Source of the DNA: Agriotes lineatus
Lineage: Eukaryota > Arthropoda > Insecta > Coleoptera > Elateridae
Reading direction: 5' to 3'
DNA: 64,000 bases
Assembly: GCA_940337035.1 (NCBI GenBank)
Contig: OW679202.1
Coordinates: 21,777,224 to 21,841,223 of the forward strand
Shown here: piece by piece, positions 11,401-23,946 of the stretch
How the letters are laid out: each line of letters starts with the position of its first letter
How positions within the stretch are numbered: position 1 is the stretch's first letter
Position numbers and translations under genes: made by a program
Notes under the pieces: model-generated
Seen by the model: the letters and a program-made list of their open reading frames with translations, nothing else
What the model was told of the DNA's origin: nothing
Databases searched by the model: none

Positions 11401-14400
11401 TTATACACAGCTAAACATATTTATAGGCGTTCTGAGCCCTCTACTTGCTCCCTAACATAAACAAAATAACAAATTATTTGAATAGAAAATGATTGAATTT
11501 TGCATTGGATTAAACTAATATTTAAACACACCTAAGCGTGCCGAGAAGCCTTCGTAAGTGGTAATATGACGTTTATTTCTATTTTAGATACAGTAGGTGA
11601 CACTGCGAGATGGGTTTGGAGTACTTATTATTAATTTTAGTTGCACTTTTAGCGGTTGGGTTGCAGTTAGGTTATTATACACAGCTAAATATATTTATAG
11701 GCGTTCTGAGGCCTCTACTTGCTCCCTAACATAAACAAAATAACAAATTATTTGAATAGAAAATGATTGAATTTTGCATTCGATTAAACTAATATTTAAA
11801 CACACCTAAGCGTGCCGAGAAGCCTTCGTAAGTGGTAATGTGACGTTTATTTCTATTTTAGATACAGTAGGTGACACTGCGAGATGGTTTTGGTGTACTT
11901 ATTATTAATTTTACTTGCACTTTTAGCGGTTGGGTTGCAGTTAGGTTATTATACACAGCTAAATATATTTATAGGCGTTCTGAGGCCTCTACTTGCTCCC
12001 TAACATAAACAAAATAACAAATTATTTGAATAGAAAATGATTGAATTTTGCATTCGATTAAACTAATATTTAAACACACCTAAGCGTGCCGAGAAGCCTT
12101 CGTAAGTGGTAATATGACGTTTATTTCTATTTTAGATACAGTAGGTGACACTGCGAGATGGTTTTGGTGTACTTATTATTAATTTTAGTTGCACTTTTAG
12201 CGGTTGGGTTGCAGTTAGGTTATTATACACAGCTAAATATATTTATAGGCGTTCTGAGGCCTCTACTTGCTCCCTAACATAAACAAAATAACAAATTATT
12301 TGAATAGAAAATGATTGAATTTTGCATTCGATTAAACTAATATTTAAACACACCTAAGCGTGCCGAGAAGCCTTCGTAAGTGGTAATATGACGTTTATTT
12401 CTATTTTAGATACAGTAGGTGACACTGCGAGATGGTTTTGGTGTACTTATTATTAATTTTAATTGCACTTTTAGCGGTTGGGTTGCAGTTAGGTTATTAT
12501 ACACAGCTAAATATATTTATAGGCGTCCTGAGGCCTCTACTTGCTCCCTAACATAAACAAAATAACAAATTATTTGAATAGAAAATGATTGAATTTTGCA
12601 TTGGATTAAACTAATATTTAAACACACCTAAACGTGCCGAGAAGCCTTTGTAAGTGGTAATATAATGTTTATTTCTATTTTAGATACAGTAGGTGACATT
12701 GCGAGATGGTTTTGGTGTACTTATTATTAATTTTAATTGCACTTTTAGCGGTTGGGTTGCAGTTAGGTTATTATACACAGCTAAATATATTTATAGGCGT
12801 CCTGAGGCCTCTACTTGCTCCCTAACATAAACAAAATAACAAATTATTTGAATAGAAAATGATTGAATTTTGCATTGGATTAAACTAATATTTAAACACA
12901 CCTAAGCGTGCCGAGAAGCCTTCGTAAGTGGTAATATGACGTTTATTTCTATTTTCGATACAGTAGGTGACACTGCGAGATGGTTTTGGTGTACTTATTA
13001 TTAATTTTAGTTGCACTTTTAGCGGTTGGGTTGCAGTTAGGTTATTATACACAGCTAAAGATATTTATAGGCGTTCTGAGGCCTCTACTTGCTCCCTAAC
13101 ATAAACAAAATAACAAATTATTTGAATAGAAAATGAATGAATTTTGCATTCGATTAAACTAATATTTAAACACACCTAAGCGTGCCGAGAAGACTTCGTA
13201 AGTGGTAATATAACGTTTATTTCTATTTTAGATACAGTAGGTGACACTGCGAGATGGTTTTGGTGTACTTATTATTAATTTTAGTTGCACTTTCAGCGGT
13301 TGGGTTGCAGTTAGGTTATTATACACAGCTAAAGATATTTATAGGCGTTCTGAGGCCTCTACTTGCTCCCTAACATAAACAAAATAACAAATTATTTGAA
13401 TAGAAAATGATTGAATTTTGCATTCGATTAAACTAATATTTAAACACACCTAAGCGTGCCGAGAAGCCTTCGTAAGTGGTAATATGACGTTTATTTCTAT
13501 TTTAGATACAGTAGGTGACACTGCGAGATGGTTTTGGTGTACTTATTATTAATTTTAGTTGCACTTTTAGCGGTTGGGTTGCAGTTAGGTTATTATACAC
13601 AGCTAAATATATTTATAGGCGTTCTGACGCCTCCACTTGCTCCCTAACATAAACAAAATAACTAATTATTTGAATAGAAAATGATTGAATTTTGCATTCG
13701 ATTAAACTAATATTTAAACACACCTAAGCGTGCCGAGAAGCCTTCGTAAGTGGTAATATGGCGTTTATTTCTATTTTCGATACAGTAGGTGACACTGCGA
13801 GATGGTTTTGGTGTACTTATTATTAATTTTAGTTGCACTTTTAGCGGTTGGGTTGCAGTTAGGTTATTATACACAGCTAAATATATTTATAGGCGTTCTG
13901 AGGCCTCTACTTGCTCCCTAACATAAACAAAATAACAAATTATTTGAATAGAAAATGATTGAATTTTGCATTCGATTAAACTAATATTTAAACACACCTA
14001 AGCGTGCCGAGAAGACTTCGTAAGTGGTAATATGACGTTTATTTCTATTTTAGATACAGTAGGTGACACTGCGAGATGGTTTTGGTGTACTTATTATTAA
14101 TTTTAGTTGCACTTTTAGCGGTTGGGTTGCAGTTAGGTTATTATACACAGCTAAATATATTTATAGGCGTTCTGAGGCCTCTACTTGCTCCCTAACATAA
14201 ACAAAATAACAAATTATTTGAATAGAAAATGATTGAATTTTGCATTCGATTAAACTAATATTTAAACACACCTAAGCGTGCCGAGAAGCCTTCGTAAGTG
14301 ATAATATGACGTTTATTTCTATTTTAGATACAGTAGGTGTTATGCGAGATGGTTTTGGTGTAATTATTATTAATTTTAGTTGCACTTTTAGCGGTTGGGT

Positions 14401-17400
14401 TGCAGTTAGGTTATTATACACAGCTAAACATATTTATAGGCGTTCTGAGCCCTCTACTTGCTCCCTAACATAAACAAAATAACAAATTATTTGAATAGAA
14501 AATGATTGAATTTTGCATTCGATTAAACTAATATTTAAACACACCTAAGCGTGCCGAGAAGACTTCGTAAGTGGTAATATGACGTTTATTTCTATTTTAG
14601 ATACAGTAGGTGACACTGCGAGATGGTTTTGGTGTACTTATTATTAATTTTAGTTGCACTTTTAGCGGTTGGGTTGCAGTTAGGTTATTATACACAGCTA
14701 AATATATTTATAGGCGTTCTGAGGCCTCTACTTGCTCCCTAACATAAACAAAATAACAAATTATTTGAATAGAAAATGATTGAATTTTGCATTCGATTAA
14801 ACTAATATTTAAACACACCTAAGCGTGCCGAGAAGCCTTCGTAAGTGATAATATGACGTTTATTTCTATTTTAGATACAGTAGGTGTTATGCGAGATGGT
14901 TTTGGTGTAATTATTATTAATTTTAGTTGCACTTTTAGCGGTTGGGTTGCAGTTAGGTTATTATACACAGCTAAACATATTTATAGGCGTTCTGAGCCCT
15001 CTACTTGCTCCCTAACATAAACAAAATAACAAATTATTTGAATAGAAAATGATTGAATTTTGCATTCGATTAAACTAATATTTAAACACACCTAAGCGTG
15101 CCGAGAAGCCTTTGTAAGTGGTAATATGATGTTTATTTCTATTTTAGATACAGTAGGTGACATTGCGAGATGGTTTTGGTGTAATTATTATTAATTTTAA
15201 TTGCACTTTTAGCGGTTGGGTTGGAGTTAGGTTATTATACACAGCTAAATATATTTATAGGCGTTCTGAATCCTCTACTTGCTCCCTAACATAAACAAAA
15301 TAACAAATTATTTGAATAGAAAATGATTGAATTTTGCATTGGATTAAACTAATATTTAAACACACCTAAGCGTGCCGAGAAGCCTTCGTAAGTGGTAATA
15401 TGACGTTTATTTCTATTTTAGATACAGTAGGTGACACTGCGAGATGGTTTTGGTGTACTTATTATTAATTTTAGTTGCACTTTTAGCGGTTGGGTTGGAG
15501 TTAGGTTATTATACACAGCTAAATATATTTATAGGCGTTCTGAATCCTCTACTTGCTCCCTAACATAAACAAAATAACAAATTATTTGAATAGAAAATGA
15601 TTGAATTTTGCATTGGATTAAACTAATATTTAAACACACCTAAGCGTGCCGAGAAGCCTTCGTAAGTGGTAATATGACGTTTATTTCTATTTTAGATACA
15701 GTAGGTGACACTGCGAGATGGTTTTGGTGTACTTATTATTAATTTTAGTTGCACTTTTAGCGGTTGGGTTGCAGTTAGGTTATTATACACAGCTAAATAT
15801 ATTTATAGGCGTTCTGAGGCCTCTACTTGCTCCCTAACATAAACAAAATAACAAATTATTTGAATAGAAAATGATTGAATTTTGCATTCGATTAAACTAA
15901 TATTTAAACACACCTAAGCGTGCCGAGAAGCCTTCGTAAGTGGTAATATGACGTTTATTTCTATTTTAGATACAGTAGGTGACACTGCGAGATGGTTTTG
16001 GTGTACTTATTATTAATTTTAATTGCACTTTTAGCGGTTGGGTTGCAGTTAGGTTATTATACACAGCTAAATATATTTATAGGCGTCCTGAGGCCTCTAC
16101 TTGCTCCCTAACATAAACAAAATAACAAATTATTTGAATAGAAAATGATTGAATTTTGCATTGGATTAAACTAATATTTAAACACACCTAAACGTGCCGA
16201 GAAGCCTTTGTAAGTGGTAATATAATGTTTATTTCTATTTTAGATACAGTAGGTGACATTGCGAGATGGTTTTGGTGTACTTATTATTAATTTTAATTGC
16301 ACTTTTAGCGGTTGGGTTGCAGTTAGGTTATTATACACAGCTAAATATATTTATAGGCGTCCTGAGGCCTCTACTTGCTCCCTAACATAAACAAAATAAC
16401 AAATTATTTGAATAGAAAATGATTGAATTTTGCATTGGATTAAACTAATATTTAAACACACCTAAGCGTGCCGAGAAGCCTTCGTAAGTGGTAATATGAC
16501 GTTTATTTCTATTTTCGATACAGTAGGTGACACTGCGAGATGGTTTTGGTGTACTTATTATTAATTTTAGTTGCACTTTTAGCGGTTGGGTTGCAGTTAG
16601 GTTATTATACACAGCTAAAGATATTTATAGGCGTTCTGAGGCCTCTACGTGCTCCCTAACATAAACAAAATAACAAATTATTTGAATAGAAAATGAATGA
16701 ATTTTGCATTCGATTAAACTAATATTTAAACACACCTAAGCGTGCCGAGAAGACTTCGTAAGTGGTAATATAACGTTTATTTCTATTTTAGATACAGTAG
16801 GTGACACTGCGAGATGGTTTTGGTGTACTTATTATTAATTTTAGTTGCACTTTCAGCGGTTGGGTTGCAGTTAGGTTATTATACACAGCTAAAGATATTT
16901 ATAGGCGTTCTGAGGCCTCTACTTGCTCCCTAACATAAACAAAATAACAAATTATTTGAATAGAAAATGATTGAATTTTGCATTCGATTAAACTAATATT
17001 TAAACACACCTAAGCGTGCCGAGAAGCCTTCGTAAGTGGTAATATGACGTTTATTTCTATTTTAGATACAGTAGGTGACACTGCGAGATGGTTTTGGTGT
17101 ACTTATTATTAATTTTAGTTGCACTTTTAGCGGTTGGGTTGCAGTTAGGTTATTATACACAGCTAAATATATTTATAGGCGTTCTGACGCCTCCACTTGC
17201 TCCCTAACATAAACAAAATAACTAATTATTTGAATAGAAAATGATTGAATTTTGCATTCGATTAAACTAATATTTAAACACACCTAAGCGTGCCGAGAAG
17301 CCTTCGTAAGTGGTAATATGGCGTTTATTTCTATTTTCGATACAGTAGGTGACACTGCGAGATGGTTTTGGTGTACTTATTATTAATTTTAGTTGCACTT

Positions 17401-20400
17401 TTAGCGGTTGGGTTGCAGTTAGGTTATTATACACAGCTAAATATATTTATAGGCGTTCTGAGGCCTCTACTTGCTCCCTAACATAAACAAAATAACAAAT
17501 TATTTGAATAGAAAATGATTGAATTTTGCATTCGATTAAACTAATATTTAAACACACCTAAGCGTGCCGAGAAGACTTCGTAAGTGGTAATATGACGTTT
17601 ATTTCTATTTTAGATACAGTAGGTGACACTGCGAGATGGTTTTGGTGTACTTATTATTAATTTTAGTTGCACTTTTAGCGGTTGGGTTGCAGTTAGGTTA
17701 TTATACACAGCTAAATATATTTATAGGCGTTCTGAGGCCTCTACTTGCTCCCTAACATAAACAAAATAACAAATTATTTGAATAGAAAATGATTGAATTT
17801 TGCATTCGATTAAACTAATATTTAAACACACCTAAGCGTGCCGAGAAGCCTTCGTAAGTGGTAATATGACGTTTATTTCTATTTTAGATACAGTAGGTGT
17901 TATGCGAGATGGTTTTGGTGTACTTATTATTAATTTTAGTTGCACTTTTAGCGGTTGGGTTGCAGTTAGGTTATTATACACAGCTAAACATATTTATAGG
18001 CGTTCTGAGCCCTCTACTTGCTCCCTAACATAAACAAAATAACAAATTATTTGAATAGAAAATGATTGAATTTTGCATTCGATTAAACTAATATTTAAAC
18101 ACACCTAAGCGTGCCGAGAAGCCTTTGTAAGTGGTAATATGATGTTTATTTCTATTTTAGATACAGTAGGTGACATTGCGAGATGGTTTTGGTGTAATTA
18201 TTATTAATTTTAATTGCACTTTTAGCGGTTGGGTTGGAGTTAGGTTATTATACACAGCTAAATATATTTATAGGCGTTCTGAATCCTCTACTTGCTCCCT
18301 AACATAAACAAAATAACAAATTATTTGAATAGAAAATGATTGAATTTTGCATTGGATTAAACTAATATTTAAACACACCTAAGCGTGCCGAGAAGCCTTC
18401 GTAAGTGGTAATATGACGTTTATTTCTATTTTAGATACAGTAGGTGACACTGCGAGATGGTTTTGGTGTACTTATTATTAATTTTAGTTGCACTTTTAGC
18501 GGTTGGGTTGGAGTTAGGTTATTATACACAGCTAAATATATTTATAGGCGTTCTGAATCCTCTACTTGCTCCCTAACATAAACAAAATAACAAATTATTT
18601 GAATAGAAAATGATTGAATTTTGCATTGGATTAAACTAATATTTAAACACACCTAAGCGTGCCGAGAAGCCTTCGTAAGTGGTAATATGACGTTTATTTC
18701 TATTTTAGATACAGTAGGTGACACTGCGAGATGGTTTTGGTGTACTTATTATTAATTTTAGTTGCACTTTTAGCGGTTGGGTTGCAGTTAGGTTATTATA
18801 CACAGCTAAATATATTTATAGGCGTTCTGAGGCCTCTACTTGCTCCCTAACATAAACAAAATAACAAATTATTTGAATAGAAAATGATTGAATTTTGCAT
18901 TCGATTAAACTAATATTTAAACACACCTAAGCGTGCCGAGCAGCCTTCGTAAGTGGTAATATGACGTTTATTTCTATTTTAGATACAGTAGGTGACACTG
19001 CGAGATGGTTTTGGTGTACTTATTATTAATTTTAATTGCACTTTTAGCGGTTGGGTTGCAGTTAGGTTATTATACACAGCTAAATATATTTATAGGCGTT
19101 CTGAGGCCTCTACTTGCTCCCTAACATAAACAAAATAACAAATTATTTGAATAGAAAATGATTGAATTTTGCATTCGATTAAACTAATATTTAAACACAC
19201 CTAAGCGTGCCGAGAAGCCTTCGTAAGTGGTAATATGACGTTTATTTCTATTTTAGATACAGTAGGTGACACTGCGAGATGGTTTTGGTGTACTGATTAT
19301 TAATTTTAGTTGCACTTTTAGCGGTTGGGTTGCAGTTAGGTTATTATACACAGCTAAATATATTTATAGGCGTTCTGAGGCCTCTACTTGCTCCCTAACA
19401 TAAACAAAATAACAAATTATTTGAATAGAAAATGATTGAATTTTGCATTCGATTAAACTAATATTTAAACACACCTAAGCGTGCCGAGAAGCCTTCGTAA
19501 GTGGTAATATGACGTTTATTTCTATATTAGATACAGTAGGTGACACTGCGAGATGGTTTTGGTGTACTTATTATTAATTTTAGTTGCACTTTTAGCGGTT
19601 GGGTTGGAGTTAGGTTATTATACACAGCTAAATATATTTATAGGCGTTCTGAGGCCTCTACTTGCTCCCTAACATAAACAAAATAACAAATTATTTGAAT
19701 AGAAAATGATTGAATTTTGCATTCGATTAAACTAATATTTAAACACACCTAAGCGTGCCGAGAAGCCTTCGTAAGTGGTAATATGACGTTTATTTCTATT
19801 TTAGATACAGTAGGTGACACTGCGAGATGGTTTTGGTGTACTTATTATTAATTTTAATTGCACTTTTAGCGGTTGGGTTGCAGTTAGGTTATTATACACA
19901 GCTAAATATATTTATAGGCGTTCTGAGGCCTCTACTTGCTCCCTAACATAAACAAAATAACAAATTATTTGAATAGAAAATGATTGAATTTTGCATTCGA
20001 TTAAACTAATATTTAAACACACCTAAGCGTGCCGAGAAGCCTTCGTAAGTGGTAATATGACGTTTATTTCTATTTTAGATACAGTAGGTGACACTGCGAG
20101 ATGGTTTTGGTGTACTTATTATTAATTTTAGTTGCACTTTTAGCGGTTGGGTTGCAGTTAGGTTATTATACACAGCTAAATATATTTATAGGCGTTCTGA
20201 GGCCTCTACTTGCTCCCTAACATAAACAAAATAACAAATTATTTGAATAGAAAATGATTGAATTTTGCATTCGATTAAACTAATATTTAAACACACCTAA
20301 GCGTGCCGAGAAGCCTTCGTAAGTGGTAATATGACGTTTATTTCTATTTTAGATACAGTAGGTGACACTGCGAGATGGTTTTGGTGTACTGATTATTAAT

Positions 20401-22254
20401 TTTAGTTGCACTTTTAGCGGTTGGGTTGCAGTTAGGTTATTATACACAGCTAAATATATTTATAGGCGTTCTGAGGCCTCTACTTGCTCCCTAACATAAA
20501 CAAAATAACAAATTATTTGAATAGAAAATGATTGAATTTTGCATTCGATTAAACTAATATTTAAACACACCTAAGCGTGCCGAGAAGCCTTCGTAAGTGG
20601 TAATATGACGTTTATTTCTATTTTAGATACAGTAGGTGACACTGCGAGATGGTTTTGGTGTACTTATTATTAATTTTAGTTGCACTTTTAGCGGTTGGGT
20701 TGCAGTTAGGTTATTATACACAGCTAAATATATTTATAGGCGTTCTGAGGCCTCTACTTGCTCCCTAACATAAACAAAATAACAAATTATTTGAATAGAA
20801 AATGATTGAATTTTGCATTCGATTAAACTAATATTTAAACACACCTAAACGTGCCGAGAAGCCTTTGTAAGTGGTAATATAATGTTTATTTCTATTTTAG
20901 ATACAGTAGGTGACATTGCGAGATGGTTTTGGTGTACTTATTATTAATTTTAATTGCACTTTTAGCGGTTGGGTTGCAGTTAGGTTATTATACACAGCTA
21001 AATATATTTATAGGCGTTCTGAGGCCTCTACTTGCTCCCTAACATAAACAAAATAACAAATTATTTGAATAGAAAATGAATGAATTTTGCATTCGATTAA
21101 ACTAATATTTAAACACACCTAAGCGTGCCGAGAAGACTTCGTAAGTGGTAATATAACGTTTATTTCTATTTTAGATACAGTAGGTGACACTGCGAGATGG
21201 TTTTGGTGTACTTATTATTAATTTTAGTTGCACTTTCAGCGGTTGGGTTGCAGTTAGGTTATTATACACAGCTAAATATATTTATAGGCGTTCTGAGGCC
21301 TCTACTTGCTCCCTAACATAAACAAAATAACAAATTATTTGAATAGAAAATGATTGAATTTTGCATTCGATTAAACTAATATTTAAACACACCTAAGCGT
21401 GCCGAGAAGCCTTCGTAAGTGGTAATATGACGTTTATTTCTATTTTAGATACAGTAGGTGACACTGCGAGATGGTTTTGGTGTACTTATTATTAATTTTA
21501 GTTGCACTTTTAGCGGTTGGGTTGCAGTTAGGTTATTATACACAGCTAAATATATTTATAGGCGTTCTGAGGCCTCTACTTGCTCCCTAACATAAACAAA
21601 ATAACAAATTATTTGAATAGAAAATGATTGAATTTTGCATTCGATTAAACTAATATTTAAACACACCTAAGCGTGCCGAGAAGCCTTCGTAAGTGGTAAT
21701 ATGACGTTTATTTCTATTTTAGATACAGTAGGTGACACTGCGAGATGGTTTTGGTGTACTTATTATTAATTTTAATTGCACTTTTAGCGGTTGGGTTGCA
21801 GTTAGGTTATTATACACAGCTAAATATATTTATAGGCGTTCTGAGGCCTCTACTTGCTCCCTAACATAAACAAAATAACAAATTATTTGAATAGAAAATG
21901 ATTGAATTTTGCATTCGATTAAACTAATATTTAAACACACCTAAGCGTGCCGAGAAGCCTTCGTAAGTGGTAATATGACGTTTATTTCTATTTTAGATAC
22001 AGCAGGTGACACTGCGAGATGGTTTTGGTGTAATTATTATTAATTTTAGTTGCACTTTTAGCGGTTGGGTTGCAGTTAGGTTATTATACACAGCTAAATA
22101 TATTTATAGGCGTTCTGAGGCCTCTACTTGCTCCCTAACATAAACAAAATAACAAATTGTTTGAATAGAAAATGATTGAATTTTGCATTCGATTAAACTA
22201 ATATTTAAACACACCTAAGCGTGCCGAGAAGCCTTCGTAAGTGGTAATATGACG
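8408..22254. repeat. 274-bp satellite array, about 50 copies
   Basis: The phrase TTTATAGGCG recurs at 8408, 8682, 8956, 9230 and 9504, giving a period of exactly 274 bp. Some monomers are one base shorter at a GTGTCATGCGAG variant. The array spans 13.8 kb, about 50.5 units. Monomers are very similar and carry recurrent variants (GTCCTG/GTTCTG, CTGAATCC/CTGAGGCC, GACTTCG/GCCTTCG, ATAACG/ATGACG) that define a higher-order pattern. It is non-coding and AT-rich. The last monomer is cut at 22254 by the left end of the Polinton. Confidence 0.97.
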
Positions 22255-22434
22255 AGTAGGTTAGAATGGACAGTTGTAGAACCTCCCCCCACCACTTGTC
22301 CTTGAGTTCAAGGTCAAGGCTATTTTGCAAGGCTGAACTTCAAGGTCAAGCCTAAAGTTGAAGGTCGAGGCCACTTGGAAGGCTAAGTCAACGATCAAGG
22401 TCAGCGCTATTTTGCAAGTTCGGTTGCTCAAGGT
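22255..22434 (+). repeat. Left terminal inverted repeat of the Polinton
   Basis: It matches the reverse complement of 46153-46332 almost base for base, from AGTAGGTTAGAATGG to CGGTTGCTCAAGGT. It contains three perfect TCAAGGTCA motifs (22308-22316, 22340-22348, 22395-22403) and several near matches. TCAAGGTCA is the known monomer site of NR5A/FTZ-F1 nuclear receptors; use of the sites here is inference. Confidence 0.95.
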
Positions 22435-22489
22435 TATGACCAGTTGTTCTAGGCTATTGTTCAAGGTTAGTTCTTTCAAGGTTTTGCCC

Positions 22490-22497
22490 TATATAAG
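22490..22497 (+). promoter_or_regulatory. TATA box of the left-end accessory gene
   Basis: TATATAAG lies 37 bp upstream of the ATG at 22534, leaving room for a short leader. CAAGGTT motifs (about 22461-22485) continue just upstream from the inverted repeat, so the repeat probably acts as the upstream promoter region. Confidence 0.65.
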
Positions 22498-22533
22498 TCG
22501 CATCGTTTTCTACTACAGCTACCAGTTATCATC

Positions 22534-22851
22534 ATGCCTGCTAGTTTTGGAGATGAGCTTTTTGAAGATGCCCCAGCATTCTACAAAGAGTTTGAGGACT
22601 TCATAGCCTCGCAACCGCTACCTTCACAACCTCGTCACCTCCAGGCTGTCATCACAGTCAACTACACGATGATGATCGGCAACGGGCAGTTAGCTGAGAC
22701 CGCCGTCCTGAGAACGCTGCCAGAACCATTCCAAGGTCTCCAGGAGACAGAAGAGTGGTGGAGCCGGCACGTGAAGCTACCCACAATAAAATACTTATCG
22801 AGATTGGTAGATGGCGACGTGGTCGCCATTAATTATTTTTGGATCGAATAA
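22534..22851 (+). CDS. Small accessory protein, family A copy 1 (105 aa)
   Basis: Function unknown. The acidic 105-residue protein begins MPASFGDELFEDAPAFY and ends in a D-G-D-V-V-A-I-N-Y-F-W type tail. It is clearly paralogous to the inverted copy at 23947-24258: both have FGD.LFEDAPAFY.EF, a QAV.T..Y centre, TVLRT(L/V)P, W-rich and LPDGDV-like segments. The leader before the ATG is also nearly identical in the two copies. A TATA box 37 bp upstream and an AATAAA overlapping the stop region give a compact self-contained transcription unit. No signal peptide, membrane segment or known domain is visible. A more distant relative may lie at 44123-44371. Confidence 0.75.
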   Translation: MPASFGDELFEDAPAFYKEFEDFIASQPLPSQPRHLQAVITVNYTMMIGNGQLAETAVLRTLPEPFQGLQETEEWWSRHVKLPTIKYLSRLVDGDVVAINYFWIE

Positions 22852-22997
22852 ATATTTATATAAATATATGTGTGTGTTCTTTTTTGAGTGTGTATGTAGT
22901 TATGTTAAGTTAACGTAAAATAATCTTCAGCGCCATAACTTTAAAGAATTAAAAGAACGCATAAAGAAGAGTAATATTTATTTGTCTTACATATACA

Positions 22998-23423
22998 TTA
23001 GACTAATTTATTATAGTACCAACAGATAACGAAATATGTAACACACATACACAAAATGCAGAATAAAATAACGCTTAAAACAACCGTGGAAACACAACAG
23101 GAGCTGTTGGGGGGTTGATGCAGCATCTTCAAAACATCAGGCTTGGTCTTCACTAAAATGGTTTGCCAATTAGTGTCTACTGTATAGGTAGAACAATTGT
23201 ATTTGATCTTGAACGTAAAAACACCATCTTTCGTAAAGTTTTTCACAGGCAATTTAAAAACGGGAAGAGTTGCCAACGAACTGGTATCCATTTTACGCCA
23301 CGTAACATTGTGCACACCATCGTTGTAAGCAAGAGACGCCGAACTGCAATGTGGTGGTTGAAGCACGTAGACGACACCATCATAAACGGCCGCGAGAGCG
23401 ACTAAAAATTTTAGGGGCACCAT
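22998..23423 (-). CDS. Putative type I membrane glycoprotein (141 aa)
   Basis: The start is set at the ATG at 23423, because the upstream in-frame part would overlap the BIR gene and has no ATG. From that Met the protein has a hydrophobic signal-like start (LKFLVALAAVY), an ectodomain of about 90 residues with N-X-S/T sequons (NVT, NFT, NCS, NSS) and a few cysteines, one strong transmembrane segment near residues 110-133 (VVLSVILFCILCMCVTYF) and a very short tail. It lies 19 bp downstream of the BIR gene on the same strand. An Ig-like or receptor-decoy role is possible, but no domain can be assigned; a surface or fusion protein cannot be excluded. Confidence 0.6.
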   Translation of the reverse strand: MVPLKFLVALAAVYDGVVYVLQPPHCSSASLAYNDGVHNVTWRKMDTSSLATLPVFKLPVKNFTKDGVFTFKIKYNCSTYTVDTNWQTILVKTKPDVLKMLHQPPNSSCCVSTVVLSVILFCILCMCVTYFVICWYYNKLV

Positions 23424-23442
23424 GTAGAGCGTATGAATGCAA

Positions 23443-23847
23443 CTAATGCACTGGCGATCTTTTGCGACAACAACAGCAACCTTGGTTGGTAAGCGCCCCT
23501 CCACCAACTACGTCGATACCACCGCCATCTCCGAAAGTAGTTAACTCTTCGAAAAGTGTCATGGTGTTTAGTAATAGGTCTTGCGCAGTTCGTAAGGCGC
23601 GAATGTAATTTGCATATTTGCAATTCTTAGACCAGCGGAGATGTTCAGAGAGGGGTTCGTCATGAGGCTCCCAGTTATGAATTCTAATTCCGCAGTAAAA
23701 ACATTGCACATCATCTTCACCGTTTTTTATATGAAAGAAACCAACTCTGGCCAACGATTCTGGACTTTGAACTCCAGTCCAAGTATTGAAGGAGTCTAAT
23801 CGTTCCAAAAAGCTTTGGAAATGTATTTCACGATCGTCGACGCACAT
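23443..23847 (-). CDS. Single-BIR inhibitor-of-apoptosis-like protein (134 aa)
   Basis: Residues about 15-82 form a BIR domain: an R-L-x-S-F start, a G-F-F-H strand, then the zinc signature C-x2-C-x16-H-x6-C (CFYC ... H ... C). BIR proteins bind caspases or IAP antagonists and block apoptosis; insect DNA viruses carry such genes. There is no RING finger after the BIR. The C-terminus is instead glycine-rich and ends in a CCCC cluster with basic residues, possibly a lipidation or metal-binding tail. The gene has its own TATA box 52 bp upstream. It is probably captured from a host or virus. Being RING-less, it may act by sequestration rather than ubiquitination (inference). Confidence 0.88.
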   Translation of the reverse strand: MCVDDREIHFQSFLERLDSFNTWTGVQSPESLARVGFFHIKNGEDDVQCFYCGIRIHNWEPHDEPLSEHLRWSKNCKYANYIRALRTAQDLLLNTMTLFEELTTFGDGGGIDVVGGGALTNQGCCCCRKRSPVH

Positions 23848-23898
23848 GACTGTAGAAAGTGGAGCAACTGACTAACAGCGAGTTAGGTATTAGGGTCC

Positions 23899-23906
23899 TA
23901 TATATA
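23899..23906 (-). promoter_or_regulatory. TATA box of the BIR gene
   Basis: TATATATA on the minus strand lies 52 bp upstream of the BIR ATG at 23847. It is flanked by GG and GGACC in the minus-strand reading, a good TATA context. Confidence 0.55.
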
Positions 23907-23946
23907 CCACAAGCACAAAAAAAATCAGACACGTTTATAGATTTAT

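Noticed and set aside
8408..22254. CRISPR-like regular array
   Set aside because: Units of 274 bp follow each other without spacers in AT-rich eukaryotic DNA; this is satellite DNA.
22255..22260. Microhomology AGTAGGT between satellite and Polinton end as the joining mechanism
   Set aside because: The bases before the junction are not those that precede AGTAGGT in the satellite monomer.
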